Shown: positions 45,020 through 56,745, counted from the first letter of the stretch. The stretch is DNA of 64,000 nucleotides from Azorinus chamasolen (GCA_963576725.1 OY755241.1:25518449-25582448), one strand, 5' to 3'. Notes: generated by a model from the letters alone, not told the origin. Made by a program: numbers and translations.

Positions 45020-46690
45020 ATTGATGGTGTTATTATTTCTGTCATCAATATTTATTCTTCAATGAAATGGTGAAATAATTTGGCGGACATTGTCGCATCC
45101 ATGGTTACAGTATAATCTGTCTTAAGCGACCAATCAATAAGAGGTCTAATTATGAGTATGTAAGGCTGTAACTTAATGCAGGGCAAAAAGTACGCATGTT
45201 CCCCTATTGTTTCTTTGTTTTGTCTTTGTCCTTCTCTTTTTGTGTTTTGATTGACATATACATTTGCTGTATTTTCATGTCGTGTTGCTGTTGTGGCGGA
45301 TGTGTGTGTTTTGCATATGGTTGTGCTTATATATACCGTTGTAAACAATCAGCTAATTAAGGTAGTTCGCGCTGTTGCTCGGCAAAAATCGAAGTTTATC
45401 CAATTAACATCATATTTGGTCCAAGTATTCAGAAAGTTACCGCCTACACGACTGCGACGTTCATTTTAAATTTGACGTCGGTTGCTTAGCAATATATGAC
45501 GTCAAAAGCGCCCTCTGGTGTAATCTAAGCAATTCACATGTGATTGCGTATTTCTTTATTTATTCACAAATGCCGTTGCGTATTTCAATGATTCGAAAAC
45601 TGTTTTGAAGAAGAAGAATAGTTCTTCAATATGATATGCGATATATGTTTTACAAGCGTAACTATTTGTTACGTTAAGAGTTGAATGTTGGAAAACCTAT
45701 TTTACCGCTTTCTGATATTGGATTATTTTCGCCATTTTCGTGGAATTCCAAAAAACTAGACGGTGAAAGTTTACAAAAAAAGTATATGCTATACTCCGGT
45801 CACTTCTTAATAGAAACAAGTAAAAAAAAACAATACCCATTCGAGTTCATTTTTTCGCTATGAGTGATTCTGCTAGGTCAACTCCTCGTCATATTCGACG
45901 TCAACGCGACGTTGATGTGATGTGATCGTCAGTAAAATAATTGATTGCTCTATTTGTCGCTTGACTTTTACAGATAACAATGCAAAAATTTATTATTCTG
46001 AATATTTATTGATTTTAGTCTCATCGAAGGCATGCATGGAAATATACTTTCCTAGAATTTGAATTAAAAATACAATTTATGAATTAATATATAGTGCAGA
46101 AACTAAGTGTTGGACAAACCTTTAGCAGTATATAAACGCCTTTAACGCATTAGAGTTCCATTGAAAAATCATATACAACTGATTCTCTGTTTTATTAATG
46201 TATCAACACCCTCTTTACTTGCCAAATATACCGAGTAGCAAACATCATATTACCTACATTCAGCCTACGAATTACTCGCAAACCGTTTCACTGGTATGCT
46301 GTTTGTCTTGACCGATGTAAAGGTGTTTGCTGTAATGGGTTAAACCGTTTCATAAACTTACATTTGCACTTAATATGCATTTAACAAGCAACAATGTTTT
46401 GAGAACATTTACGCATATACTTTGAAAATGCATAAACGATGTATCTAGCGTTAGCGTCAGAAAACAAACAAATGTTTTAACTACATTTAATTTTCTTCTG
46501 TACTGCTATTTACGTACATCTACTAATTGATTATCTTTCCATGATCGACAAATCTTGTCATAATGTATGTTGCATGATAGACAACTGCCGGACACTATGC
46601 AAGGGATCATAAATATAACTTAATGTAGAAAGCTGTCTACATAGTGTGAACATGATAACGCAGCTACGTCACTGTTTATCTCATTTCATA
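45020..46690. other. No supported gene; one half hairpin
   Basis: A half AATGCAGG hairpin lies at about 45165-45192. TAAGGTAGTTCGCGC at 45358 and TGACGTCAAAAGCGCCCTCTGG at 45498 look like a dispersed repeat. Reading frames of 60-98 codons show no domain or splice support. Confidence 0.4.
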
Positions 46691-46695
46691 GAAGA

Positions 46696-46865
46696 GGGAT
46701 ACGCTACAAGTATTGCGCTGTGCAATCACTGCTGTGGAGTGCACTGGTTGCAAAATCAACTTGTAAATAGTGCAGACCCTGATGAGACAGCTCCTGCAGG
46801 AGCTGTCTCATCTGGGTCTTCACTATTTACAGATAGGCATATTGACGTGAATAGCAAGCGAAGGG
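46696..46865. mobile_element. TTAA-type MITE, CGCTTGCT family, left end missing
   Basis: Matches 32220-32399 (GTGCAATCACTGCTGTGGAG onward). The hairpin 46763-46830 is better preserved than in that copy. It ends AGCAAGCGAAGGG at TTAA 46866-46869. Confidence 0.7.
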
Positions 46866-46946
46866 TTAACATTCATGATGTCATTATTTTTACGCGATTA
46901 TTCGTTAGGTAACGGGGTAAAGCAAACACGACATGCAAATACAGTA

Positions 46947-47141
46947 GAAACCCTCTAATGCGACCACCAAAAAACGGGCATAATTCTGGGTGACAGAGGC
47001 AGGTGGTATCTTAATGCAGGACAAAAGTAAGCAGAAAGCTCCTATAGGAGCTTTCAGCATTACTTTCATCCTGAATTAAGCAACCACCTGCTTATCAAGG
47101 CAGGTATGGTTATTCTTTAAGTGGTCGTCTTAGAGGGGTTC
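46947..47141. mobile_element. TA-flanked MITE with AATGCAGG hairpin
   Basis: Flanked by TA (46945-46946, 47142-47143). Ends are GAAACCCTCTAATGCGACC and GTCTTAGAGGGGTTC. The hairpin lies between GGCAGGTGGTATCTTAATGC and AATTAAGCAACCACCTGC. Confidence 0.75.
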
Positions 47142-47703
47142 TACGTTAGTACAGACCCTTTTCTTATATTGCATTGGAACACACCTGTAAATCAGAGTGT
47201 GAATATCAATCTCGACTTTGAGGCCCGCCCCCGCCCATAATGCAATAAGACGCAAGTAGACCCAAATCGGATGACCCCTGCCTGTCGGAGCCTTCTGATC
47301 AATGCCTGCTGTTTGTTTATAGAATAACTAAGATCACCTGAATAAATACTACACGTAGTTTTATAACAATATATGAAAATTAGTTTATTATAGTATTCAG
47401 AATGGGTAGAGTCTGACATGCATATTCATCAGGCAAAGGGGGGATGTGAGTACTAGAGAATAAACAAACTAAATGAGAAAGATGTGAGTACTAGAGGGTA
47501 AACAAACCAAATGGGAAAGGGTGACAGATGACAGGCGCGCGGTAGACTTTGGACATAAACGACCCGTAAAGCTCATCACGAGCACTTCGTGTAAATAAAA
47601 TTCAAACTTCTTTACAATTTTAAACAGTTTACACTTTTTACTCACACGACTGCAATTACTAATGAATTTATAAACTAATAATGTTCTATTTTCATTATTG
47701 CAG

Positions 47704-47748
47704 TGGCAGACAAAGGTAGACCTAAAACCAAAGCAAAAATGGGCAAAT
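47704..47748 (+). CDS. TMEM272-like gene, coding exon 1 (5' end uncertain)
   Basis: First recognisable coding exon of the four-exon gene. It lies between a consensus acceptor (TTCATTATTGCAG) and a strong donor (GTAAGT at 47749). The frame reads ADKGRPKTKAKMGK and ends in phase 1, joining exon 2 through a split Cys codon. Two starts are possible. One is the in-exon ATG at 47739, giving a 177-residue protein beginning MGKCLNGC. The other is an ATG split across an upstream intron (A from an unseen exon plus TG at 47704), giving 189 residues beginning MADKGRPK. I could not find the upstream exon. The basic stretch before the first membrane helix suggests a cytosolic N-terminus. The MGKC start would also place a Gly at position 2, a possible but unproven lipidation site. 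Confidence 0.6.
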
Positions 47749-47899
47749 GTAAGTAAATGTTATCGTTGTCTGTTTCAGTCTAAATTACAAGATTCCAGAA
47801 TGATGTAATGGCTTTAATTTTCTTCTTTCGTTCTATGTTTTCAGTCATCCCCCTTTTTATTCATACCGTGTATTTACTCCGTATTTTTGTTTATCTTTC

Positions 47900-48665
47900 T
47901 TTACAAACATTGTTGATGTTCGATCTGTGTCTCCTCTTTGTCTCTGTTTCTCTATATGTCTCCCCCTGTCTGTCTCTTCTTGTCTTCTCTTTATCTCTGT
48001 GTTAATCTTTATGTTTCTATCTCTCCCCGTGTCTCATTTTTCTCAGTCTCAGTCTTTCTGTGTCTCTTCCTCTTTCACTCTCAATTTGTTTCTACCTTTC
48101 TATATCTCTGTCTCTCTGTCTTTGTACTCGTATCTGTCTCTGTCTCTCTGTCGCCCCTCTCTCTCTATCTCTCGTGCTGTCTCTGTATGGCTGTGCTGTG
48201 TTTCTCTATCAGTATCTATGTCTGTGTCTCTCTGTCTCACTCTCTCTTTTTTCTCTCTCCCTCACTGGCTCTCTCTATCCCTCTGTCTGTCTGTCTCTTT
48301 CAAAACCCCACATGCAAAGATAATTGGGTTATAAATCAACTGTTAGATGATTTGAAGAAGAAAACCTCACTCAGAAAATAAATTTAACGTTACAATCAGT
48401 AAAAATAATATTGCTGTTCAAAGCACTGTCTCCTATTTAAGTCTCCCTGTACGTCTCCCTGCCGGTCTCTCTCTCTGTCTCTGTCTCTGTCTATCTCTCT
48501 TTGTTTGTCTGGTCATCTTTCTATTTCTCTATACCCTTCCCTGGTTCTCTGTTTCACTGTCTTCTACATCTGTCTGTCTGTCTGTTTGTCTGTCTGTATC
48601 TCTCTCTGTTTATATGTGCCTCTCTCTCTCTCATTACCTGTGTCTATTCTTTTATGTATACATAT
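47900..48665 (+). repeat. Pyrimidine-rich simple repeat (CTCT / CTGT / TCTC) in intron 1
   Basis: Degenerate (TCTCTGTCTC)n-type sequence fills most of intron 1, with a non-repetitive break at about 48300-48425. It is open in all three plus frames, producing overlapping Ser/Leu/Cys-rich pseudo-proteins that should be ignored. A long polypyrimidine tract just upstream of exon 2 could affect 3' splice-site choice through PTB-type proteins (inference). Confidence 0.85.
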
Positions 48666-48830
48666 ATCTGTCAGTTCATCCTTTTTTCGGCTGGCTGTCT
48701 CACAATGTGTGTCCCACCTCAAGACTGTTTACAATTAAGAGTGCATGTTTCAGCAAATAGAATATGTCTTTATTTGAAAAAACGCCGCGCATGGACGTTT
48801 GGGACATGACAGGAATTTGTACATTTTCAG

Positions 48831-48899
48831 GTTTGAATGGCTGTCTCATCACTTTTATTGTTGGACTTATAGTGCTTGGCATTGCAAAAACTGTCATAG
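48831..48899 (+). CDS. TMEM272-like gene, coding exon 2 (first membrane helix)
   Basis: A 69-bp exon (23 codons) between acceptor ACATTTTCAG and donor GTGAGT at 48900. It is phase 1 at both ends. It encodes LNGCLITFIVGLIVLGIAKT followed by VIG, a single strongly hydrophobic helix. The helix and the following VIG-x-x-Y read like the first transmembrane segment of TMEM272-like proteins. The intron before it (47749-48830) is mostly pyrimidine repeat. The donor-proximal bases CTGTCATAGGTGAGT are the founder-like sequence of the 36-bp minisatellite that follows, so several copies of this donor lie just downstream. Confidence 0.75.
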
Positions 48900-49553
48900 G
48901 TGAGTGCCTAACCCGCTACCTAATGAATGTCATATGTGCATACTTCACCCTTGACCTATTGACTATCGTAGGTGAGTAAATAACCCTTGATCTAATGAAT
49001 GTCATAGGTGGGTACTTAACCGTTGACCTAATGAATGTCACATGCGAGTACTTAAAATTGACCTAATGAATGTCATAAGTGAGGTACTTAGCCTTTGGCC
49101 TAATGAATGTCACATTTGAGAACTTAACCGTTGACTAATGAATGTCATAGGTGAGTACTTAAGCCTTAACCTAATGAATGTTACATGTGAGTACTTAACT
49201 GTTGACCTAATGAGTGTCATAGGTTAGTACTTGACCCTTGACCTAATGAATGTCATAGGTGAGTATTTGACCCTTGACCTAATGAATGTCATAGGTGAGT
49301 ATTTGACCATTGACCTAATGAATGTCATAGGTGAGTACTTGACCCTTGACCTAATGAGTGCCATAGGTGAGTACTTGACCCTTGACCTAATGAATGTCAT
49401 AGGTGAGTACTTGACCCTTGACCTAATGAATGTCATAGGTGAGTACTTGACCCTTGACCATAATTAATGTCATAGGTGAGTACTTGACCCTTGACCTAAT
49501 GAGTACTTGACCCTTGACCTAATGGGTGAGTACTTGACCCTTGATCTAATGAA
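48891..49553 (+). repeat. 36-bp minisatellite containing the exon-2 splice donor
   Basis: About 18 copies of a 36-bp unit (GTCATAGGTGAGTACTTG + ACCCTTGACCTAATGAAT). The first copy overlaps the last 9 bp of exon 2 and its authentic donor. Copies 5' of about 49200 are diverged; those from 49231 to 49470 are nearly identical. At least eight further copies keep an intact AGGTGAGT, for example at 48970, 49149, 49256 and 49328. Because 36 is divisible by three, the array is open in one frame on both strands. Those reading frames are artefacts of the repeat. Confidence 0.9.
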
Positions 49554-49940
49554 TATTCATGTCAGAAAACGTGCATACCAGTATTCATGTCAGAAATCGT
49601 GCATACCAGTCAGAAAAGTATCATTCTGGAAGAAACTGTTTAGAATCAGGATAGACTTTACATTATTTCATATGCAAACAGAGCAGACCCTGATCAGATG
49701 GCTCCTTTCGGAATATTGGTCTCCAAGTCTATCAATAGCTTTAGAGCAAACAGACCCAAATCGCACGGCTCCTGTAAGAGCCGTCTGGTCATGGCCTGCT
49801 CTGTTTGCTTATTACATAATATAGTTCTACACTTTCGGTCTTGGTTAAACAAATGTGTGCCCATGTGTTATTTTTAAAATACAACCCATTATTATGCATA
49901 CTGTTATTTCTTCTTACATGAATATTCATGGCGTAAAGGG
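49550..49940. mobile_element. TTAA-type MITE with doubled hairpin
   Basis: Right end CATGGCGTAAAGGG at TTAA 49941-49944. Between GCAAACAGAGCAGACCC (49674) and CTGCTCTGTTTGC (to 49808) the left arm occurs twice, the second as GCAAACAGACCCAAATCGC. The left boundary merges into the minisatellite. Confidence 0.6.
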
Positions 49941-50083
49941 TTAACTTAATATTCACAAGGACATTACATGTATTGATACTTTTACCCAAAAGCAATGTTA
50001 CAATGAAATATAGGACACAAGCCAAACAGTTGTGGGTGAGTTACGTACCTTTATAAACTTGCTGTAGAAAATCAATGTACAGT

Positions 50084-53000
50084 ACTCAGGGAGCCAATAG
50101 TGCATACCGTGCACCCCCCACCCCGACTTTTTTCCATGGGTACCAAAATGTTCAGAAAAGTGTCCTGAATCAAAGTCGCGAATGTACTCAAACTTAAATT
50201 CTTTTAGGCTATGTGTATTTTAACCGTTTCCATGGCAACCCCCAGTTTTCGTAATGATGACCCATACCTACAAATTCGCCCATATCACAGCCAGTTTTTG
50301 TCCTAAAACTATAAGACTGATACCAAATGAAAGATAAGACATTGTGCTTTTATTTCCAAATTGTTTTTTAAATTATCTTATTTGCATACTCATGAATATT
50401 AATGAGAACATTAAAAATAGTAAAAAAAAGTATAGAAATAACGTAAACCTTTCATTTTTTTATCCTACAAATATCAGAAAATAACTTCAAATGCAGTTTA
50501 ACATGATGACACCCCCGGGAAACAAAATATCCAATTTGAGGACCATAGCAATAACTGTTAAGTACCATTTTCACCGTTTCCATGGCAACACCCTAGTTTT
50601 CGCAATAATGGCCCGTACCTTCAAAATCGTACATATCACAGCCAGTTTTTGTCCTAAACCTATAAAACCGGTACCAAATTGGAGATAGGACATTGTGCTT
50701 TTATTTCCAGTTTTTTTTTAAATTACCTTATTTGCATACTCATGAATATTAATGAGAACATTAAAAATAATAAAAACAATATAAAAAATAACGTAAATAA
50801 TGTAAACTATTCACTTTTTATCCTACAAATATCAGAAAACAATTTCAAATGCAGTTAAACATGATGACAAAATCCTCAGAAAACAAAATATCATATTTGA
50901 GGACCAAAAATTTAACTCTAAGTAACTTTTTAACTGTTTCCATACTAACCATTCATTTCACTCTTGTTCACACATTTTTGTTAGTCGACACCTACCTGCA
51001 AAAATCTTCCATATCACAGGAAGTTTTTGTGTTAACTGTATAAAACTGGTACCGAATTACAGCTGAGACCTTGTGCTTTGGTTTAAAGGCTATACTTAGG
51101 AATTACCTTATTTGCATACACATGAATATTAATGAGAATAATTAAAAATTAGCAAAAAAATACAGAAATAACGTAAACCTCTCAATGTGTTTCCTTCCAA
51201 TATCAGAAAACAACTTCAAATGTAGTATAAATTGATGACAAAATACTCAGAAAGCTAAGTATCTAAATTGATACCCAAACAATGAACTGTAAGTAGCATT
51301 GTAACGGTTCCCATGGTAACCGATCATTTCACAAATTTTCGAAATTTGACATCCACCTGTAATACTCCGCTAGATCTCAGTTATTTTTGATGAATCCTGA
51401 AATCAGTTGTTACAAAAATAGATATGGGGCATTGCTTTCATAGTAAATATTACTTTTCTGATATAAACTAATTTGCATATGCATGAATATTAATGAGAAC
51501 AGTAAGAGATGTTGAAATTTTCGACAGTCATCAGTCTTTCTCTTATAAAGCAAACAAAAATGCAAACTGGTTAGCTAAAGTTTAGTATGATCACTGAATA
51601 TCACCAAGATTGTTAGATAAATAAATTTGGGACACATTATGTAGCACTGATAGTGATATATCTGTTTCCTAGGCAACCATTCTAACATCATTGTTCATAT
51701 TACAGAGTGTTTAAATACCTGCAACATCCAAAGATATTGCGGCCTACTTTGGCGATAATTATAAATGATATAAACATATACCCGGTAGTTGATGTATAAA
51801 TGTTAATGTTTGGTTCACTTTATGCAAATTACCTTATTTGCATCCTCATGAATATTAATTAGTGATAAGAAAACAAAAAGAAGCAATATTTAAAATAACA
51901 TGTTTGGCAGTATGCCGAGCACAACATTACACCATGCTTCAAATATAGCTTGTAATAATAAATGTTCCTTTCGTGATGAATAAATAAACTTGATGTCTAA
52001 AACTGTTACCAAAATGACCATACACAGCTTCCATGGTAACTGTTGAAAGCCAAGTACTTATGGGACCCCAAACAATCTTCTGTTATTGTTTTTAAAGTAT
52101 CAGTGATTTTAAAATCAATAAAGTCTGTGCTGAATTCATGGTATCATTGCAAGACTGTTTCGACCTTTGATATACCACCATCTGTCGAGAACTGGTAAGC
52201 CTGTGATGTGTTTTAAGACCCTTTGAATTGTCTGTCTTGCTAAGCCATCATCAGCCGTGTCAATACCGAAGAGAACTGGTGTCAGCGGATACTTCATCAG
52301 CTCACTTATATCAATCTGCATAATGATTCAGCTAACCATTTTGCATTTTTGTTTGCTTTATAAGAGAAAGACTGGTGTCTGTCGAAAATTTCAACATCTC
52401 TTACTGTTCTCATAAATATTCATACATATGCAAATTAGTCTATATCAGAAAAGTAATATTTACTCTTAAAGCAATGCCTCATATCTATGTTTGTAACAAT
52501 TGATTTCATGATTCATCAAAACTAACTGAGATCTAGCGGAGTATTACAGGTGGATGTCAAATTTCCAAAATTTGTGAAATGATCGGTTACCATGGAAACC
52601 GTTAGAATGTTACTTACAGTTCATTGTATGGGTATCAATTTAGATACTTAGCTTTCTGAGTATTTTGTCATCAATTTAAACTACATTTGAAGTTGTTTTC
52701 TGATATTGGTAGGCTAAAAATTGAGAGATTTACATTATTTCTGTATTTGTTTGCTATTTTTTAATTATTCTCATTAATATTCATGTGTGTGAAAATAAGG
52801 TAATTCCTAATTATAGCCTTTAAACCAAAGCACAAGGTCTTAGCTGTAATTCGGTACCAGTTTTATACAGTTAGCACAAAAACTTCCTGTGATATGGAAG
52901 ATTTTTGCAGGTAGGTGTCGACTTACAAAAATGTGTGAACAAGAGTGAAATGAATGGTTAGAATGGAAACAGTTAAAGAGTTACTTAGAGTTAAATGTTT

Positions 53001-53822
53001 GGTCATCAAATATGATATTTTGTTTTCTGAGGATTTTGTCATCATGTTTAACTGCATTTGAAATTGTTTTCTGATATTTGTAGGATGAAAAGTGAATAGT
53101 TTACATTATTTACGTTATTTCTATATTGTTTTTACTATTTTTAATGTTCTCATTAATATTAATGAGTATACAAATAAGGTAACTTAACAACAACAAACTG
53201 GAAATAAAATCACAATGTCCTATCTCCAATTTGGTACTAGTTGTATAGGTTTAGGACAAAAACTGGCTGTGATATGGACGATTTTGAAGGTACGGGCCAT
53301 TATTGCGAAAACTAGAGTGTTGCCATGGAAACGGTGAAAATGGTACTTAAAGTTAATGCTATGGTCCTCAAATTGGATATTTTGTTTTCTGGGGGGTTTG
53401 ATCATCATGTTAAACTGCATTTGAAGTTATTTTCTGATATTTGTAGGATAAAAAAATGAAATGAAAGGTTTACGTTATTTCTATACTTTTTTTAAAAAAT
53501 TTAATGCTCTCATTAATATTCATGAGTATGCAAATAAAATAATTAAAAACAAGTTGGAAATAAAAGCACAATGTCTTATCTTCCATTTGGTATCAGTTTT
53601 ATAGTTTTAGGACAAAAACTGGCTGTGATATGGGCGAATTTGTAGGTATGGGTCATCATTACGAAAACTGGGGGGTTGTCATGGAAACGGTTAAAATACA
53701 CATAGCCTAAAAGAATTTAAGTTTGAGTACATTCGCGATTCTGATTCAGGACACTTTTCTGAACAGTTTGGTACCCATGAAAAAAGTCTTGGGGGGTGGG
53801 GTGCACTATTGGCTCCCTGAGT
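50084..53822. mobile_element. 3.74-kb foldback transposon with tandem sub-repeats and 5-bp target duplication
   Basis: Ends are ACTCAGGGAGCCAATAGTGC and its reverse complement. The element is flanked by an exact duplication ACAGT (50079-50083 and 53823-53827). The left arm is about 50084-51575 and the right arm about 52336-53822, roughly 1.49 kb each. Each arm is built from about four tandem units of roughly 365 bp. Each unit carries TTTCCATGG(C/T)AAC and the mark TTATTTGCATACTCATGAATATTAATGAG. The central spacer (about 51576-52335) holds a further partial unit and a short minus-strand reading frame. No transposase is visible, so it is non-autonomous. It lies inside intron 2 of the TMEM272-like gene. 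The long-IR plus internal-tandem structure resembles Foldback (FB/TU) elements in organisation; I claim no homology. Confidence 0.9.
52136..52321 (-). CDS. Possible remnant reading frame in the foldback element's spacer (unrecognised)
   Basis: A 61-codon minus-strand frame starting MQIDISELMKYPLTPVLF and containing GIDTADDGLARQTIQRVL lies in the only part of the foldback element outside the paired arms. Its composition is protein-like (balanced charged and hydrophobic residues) and it has an ATG and a stop. I do not recognise the family. It may be a relic of an element-encoded protein or captured host sequence. No neighbouring frame extends it. Confidence 0.3.
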   Translation of the reverse strand: MQIDISELMKYPLTPVLFGIDTADDGLARQTIQRVLKHITGLPVLDRWWYIKGRNSLAMIP

Positions 53823-53823
53823 A

Positions 53824-54007
53824 CAGTGAAACCTAAAAAAAATTAGATCAGTTTTTAAGAAAGATAACAACTTAATGCATGGCGATAGTCATACAAAACG
53901 CTCCGAAACGATTTTTTCTGCATGACTTTCATCCTGCAATAAGCAGCCACCTACCTAAAAATCTTAATTCTGTTTCACTAAAAGTCCGGTTTACAGGGGG
54001 TGTACTG
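53824..54007. mobile_element. TA-type MITE interrupted at its 5' tip by the foldback element
   Basis: Begins (TA)CAGTGAAACC and ends GTTTACAGGGGGTGTACTG. Inside is a degenerate copy of the AATGCAGG/TGCATGACTTTCATCCTGCA hairpin (about 53860-53958). The first CAGT is also part of the ACAGT duplication of the neighbouring foldback element, implying that element landed in this MITE's terminus. Confidence 0.55.
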
Positions 54008-54097
54008 TTCATCGGTACACTATGGTGACATATTTCTGTTACCATTTAATCATTTGATTTATTGCTTCATGCATTATTGAAGTATTTTGTTCACTAG

Positions 54098-54274
54098 GTA
54101 CCGTCTACAAGCATGAATGCAGTTTACAGAATATGATTCCAAATTATCTGTTGAGCAGCGCATGGGGACCGATCCTGTTTGGAGGGGTTTTCACAATCAA
54201 AGGTGGACAGCTAGATGCGTCCGTGTTTGTCGGCCTTGTAGGTGCCCTGCTCGACATTTCCTGGCTGATATGTG
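54098..54274 (+). CDS. TMEM272-like gene, coding exon 3 (second and third membrane helices)
   Basis: A 177-bp exon (59 codons), phase 1 at both ends, between acceptor TTTTGTTCACTAG and donor GTAAGC at 54275. It begins GTVYKHECSLQNMIPNYLL, matching the TMEM272-like pattern in which the first helix is followed by VIG-x-x-Y, a Cys and IPxYL. It then encodes a hydrophobic stretch (YLLSSAWGPILFGGVF), a short polar loop (TIKGGQLDAS) and a third helix (VFVGLVGALLDISWLICG). The protein family is known mainly as predicted four-pass membrane proteins with many copies in molluscs; no biochemical role is established that I can name. The exon is open in only one frame and sits 275 bp downstream of a foldback transposon. 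Confidence 0.8.
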
Positions 54275-56237
54275 GTAAGCTATTCTAAGTTGAAGAATAT
54301 TCGCATTCTCATATCCTGCACCATCCAGCAAGCTCAGAATCGGACCATTCAGGTGCTTGAGAATGATCTTAGACTCGAGCAAAAAGATGTATAACCTCGT
54401 GACCTCAACCCAAGGTTTAAACACTTCTGAGTCTGAGGTCATTCTCGAGTATCTGGTTGGTCAGATTCTGAGCTTGCTCAGAATCTGACCAAGATTGATC
54501 TCAAACTTAAGCAAAATGTTTTATAACCTCAAACCCTGGTCAGTGTGGTTCTGACTCATACGAGCAACCGGTTGCAACCAGAGATTTACCACTAGTCTGT
54601 ATGCTGTTTTATTAACACTAACAGTTTGTATCTAAATATAAGATAAGATGTTATTTCACCTAGATATAGTAGCTATAGTCTAACAATCAGCTGCAGTTGT
54701 TCGCACCAAATACTAAACTCGCGTCAACCTGTCAGGTCCGAAGACTGGCATAAGTGCATACTGATACTACTGTATAATTCAACTTCAATACTGTTTCTCC
54801 ACAACATCCTTCCTGGACACAACGTAGAGGTACACTAGACTACATTTATAAGTACCCAGGTTTTGAATTTGCACCATAGTAATATGTTAACTAAACATAA
54901 TAAAAAATGGGCATATTATCGACTTACATAGTTTGATTTTTTTTCGTGCTGTTAGTGACGATTATTCGAACGGAGTGTCGAAATCAGGTAAGATGCTCGT
55001 GTGGCACGTGCGCGTTGGTTGGAATCTATCGTTTAATCGATGTTAGTAGAGTATTGTTTTAAACAGTTGCAAAACCTAAAAACCATGCGATCCGGATGCA
55101 GGGCTGTGGTTGGGGCACATGGTGGACATACCGTATACTAATTTTCCTGCAGTTGTATCCATCATTATAAAACACTGACCCGTCCCTGTGGCAGTGCAGA
55201 CCTCGAAGTTATAAAACTGTTTGAGTCCAGACTCGGAGTCGCACTCAAATTTAGAACTCAAATATGTGGCATTAGCAAACAATATTTTAATAGTGTTTGT
55301 TTTCATTACTTTTGGTGAGCTGTAATTTGCTGTAATTATTTCATACCTCCACGAAAACAAAAACAACCATTATATATATTCCTTAACAGAGGTCTCCTGT
55401 AGGAAATCTCTGATGTGGGTCTACACTGTTTGTAATAAATTCATTTTAATCAGATTATATAAAATTTGGAATTCCAAACATCAGAGCTTGTGTCTGAGCC
55501 TGGACTCAAAAACGTTTTATAACCCCAGGGCCAGGAGTTTTATTTGTTCGCAAAATATCATTTTTCTCCTCTTAAAATCATGGTAAATGCTTAACTGTGC
55601 CACTTTGTTTATCTATTGGTTTTCTTTGTTTTCTTGAATTCGAATAAACTTTCATTATATTTAAATGCACAGTAGCCATTTTTTCTACACCTCTGATCCG
55701 CACTGAGTATGGATATAGGGTGAATACTTATAAATGTCGCTTAGTGTATATGACAAACTCTGTCCGCGTCTGCGTATTTTGTTTTGGTGTCTCGCTATCG
55801 TCAACTATTCGTATATAGATCTAGATAACTCTAAACTACTCTTGACTGCTCAACTGTAGATCTGGGGCTATTTGTTACTACTTCCTATACGAGTATGCTC
55901 TTGTCAACAGCTGATACTGATATAACATGTCGAGGTTCACAGTTTCTCTTCTGGGACCAAGTTGTTTGCGTCTCAGTTGGCGTTGAGCGGCAGAACAGTT
56001 AAAAAGGTTTTTGTTAAATATTTGGTTTAAATGTTATTACGCGACGTCATATAGTGCCATGCGATTTATTACACATAATATTACTGCTAAATATAACAAA
56101 ACACGTGCACAGAGCGATGACGTACAAGCAGTGTGTTTAGGACAATATCACTAGCCTATTCGAATGGGCTTTTACTTGCCTTTTCTTTGCCTTGCGTAAC
56201 ACGTTACCGTATCACATTGATTGTTTGTCATTAGTCG

Positions 56238-56461
56238 TATTCGACTGGCCCTGTACCACTAAGCAACGAAAATAATTCCCAGTCGAATACAATACGCGAT
56301 GAGTAATGAAAAAAATATTATGCAACGCAGGTTGAAAACCGTTGAGATCGTATAGTAACGCAAGATAAAGTTAATCCGTAAACTGTAATTTGATTGGTTG
56401 AATTCAAAAGGTAGGAAAAGTTTATATGACGGAATAGCGAGAAAAAGCCCAGTCAAATACG
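56238..56461. mobile_element. TATTCGACTGG-family MITE
   Basis: TATTCGACTGGCCCTGTACC at left and AAAGCCCAGTCAAATACGGC at right. The interior has GCAACGCAGGTTGAAAACCG and TTTGATTGGTTGAATTC, shared inverted with 61250-61400. Confidence 0.65.
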
Positions 56462-56509
56462 GCTATTGACGTCACATTAAAAAAGGGAGATTACTCTGTC
56501 CCAGTTGAA

Positions 56510-56729
56510 TATCCTTATAAGAAATAATGACATCGTGAATATGTACTAGCTAATGTTGTACAAAGGAGTTTTTGGTATTGGTAAAAAGTGAAAACAAACT
56601 AGCTCACATGCATCTATAGCATTCTATAGGCAACAAGTTCAGACCCTCATCAAGCTGTTCCTACAGGAGCCATATATTAGAACACTTTGTATGCAAATGT
56701 CTGAAAATGCGTTCCTATGAGGAAAGTGG
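56510..56729. mobile_element. TTAA-type MITE, left end lost
   Basis: Right end GAGGAAAGTGG before TTAA 56730-56733. It has a worn hairpin at about 56629-56694. Confidence 0.5.
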
Positions 56730-56745
56730 TTAAAGACTTAAAGTA

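Noticed and set aside
47927..48381. Several overlapping 70-147-codon plus-strand frames
   Set aside because: All lie in the CT-rich simple repeat of intron 1; the low-complexity Ser/Leu/Cys composition is dictated by the repeat.
49224..49467. Frames on both strands with perfect 12-residue repeats, which might look like a repeat protein
   Set aside because: The 36-bp minisatellite is divisible by three and free of stops on both strands. The frames follow from the DNA repeat, with no start context or domain.
55076..55366. Minus-strand 96-codon frame with a plausible phase-1/phase-1 exon (55132-55329) containing FECDSESGLKQFYNFEVC
   Set aside because: The central sequence (GGACTCAAACAGTTTTATAAC) recurs in diverged form at about 54370, 54500 and 55500, so it belongs to a local non-coding repeat. 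No partner exon was found.
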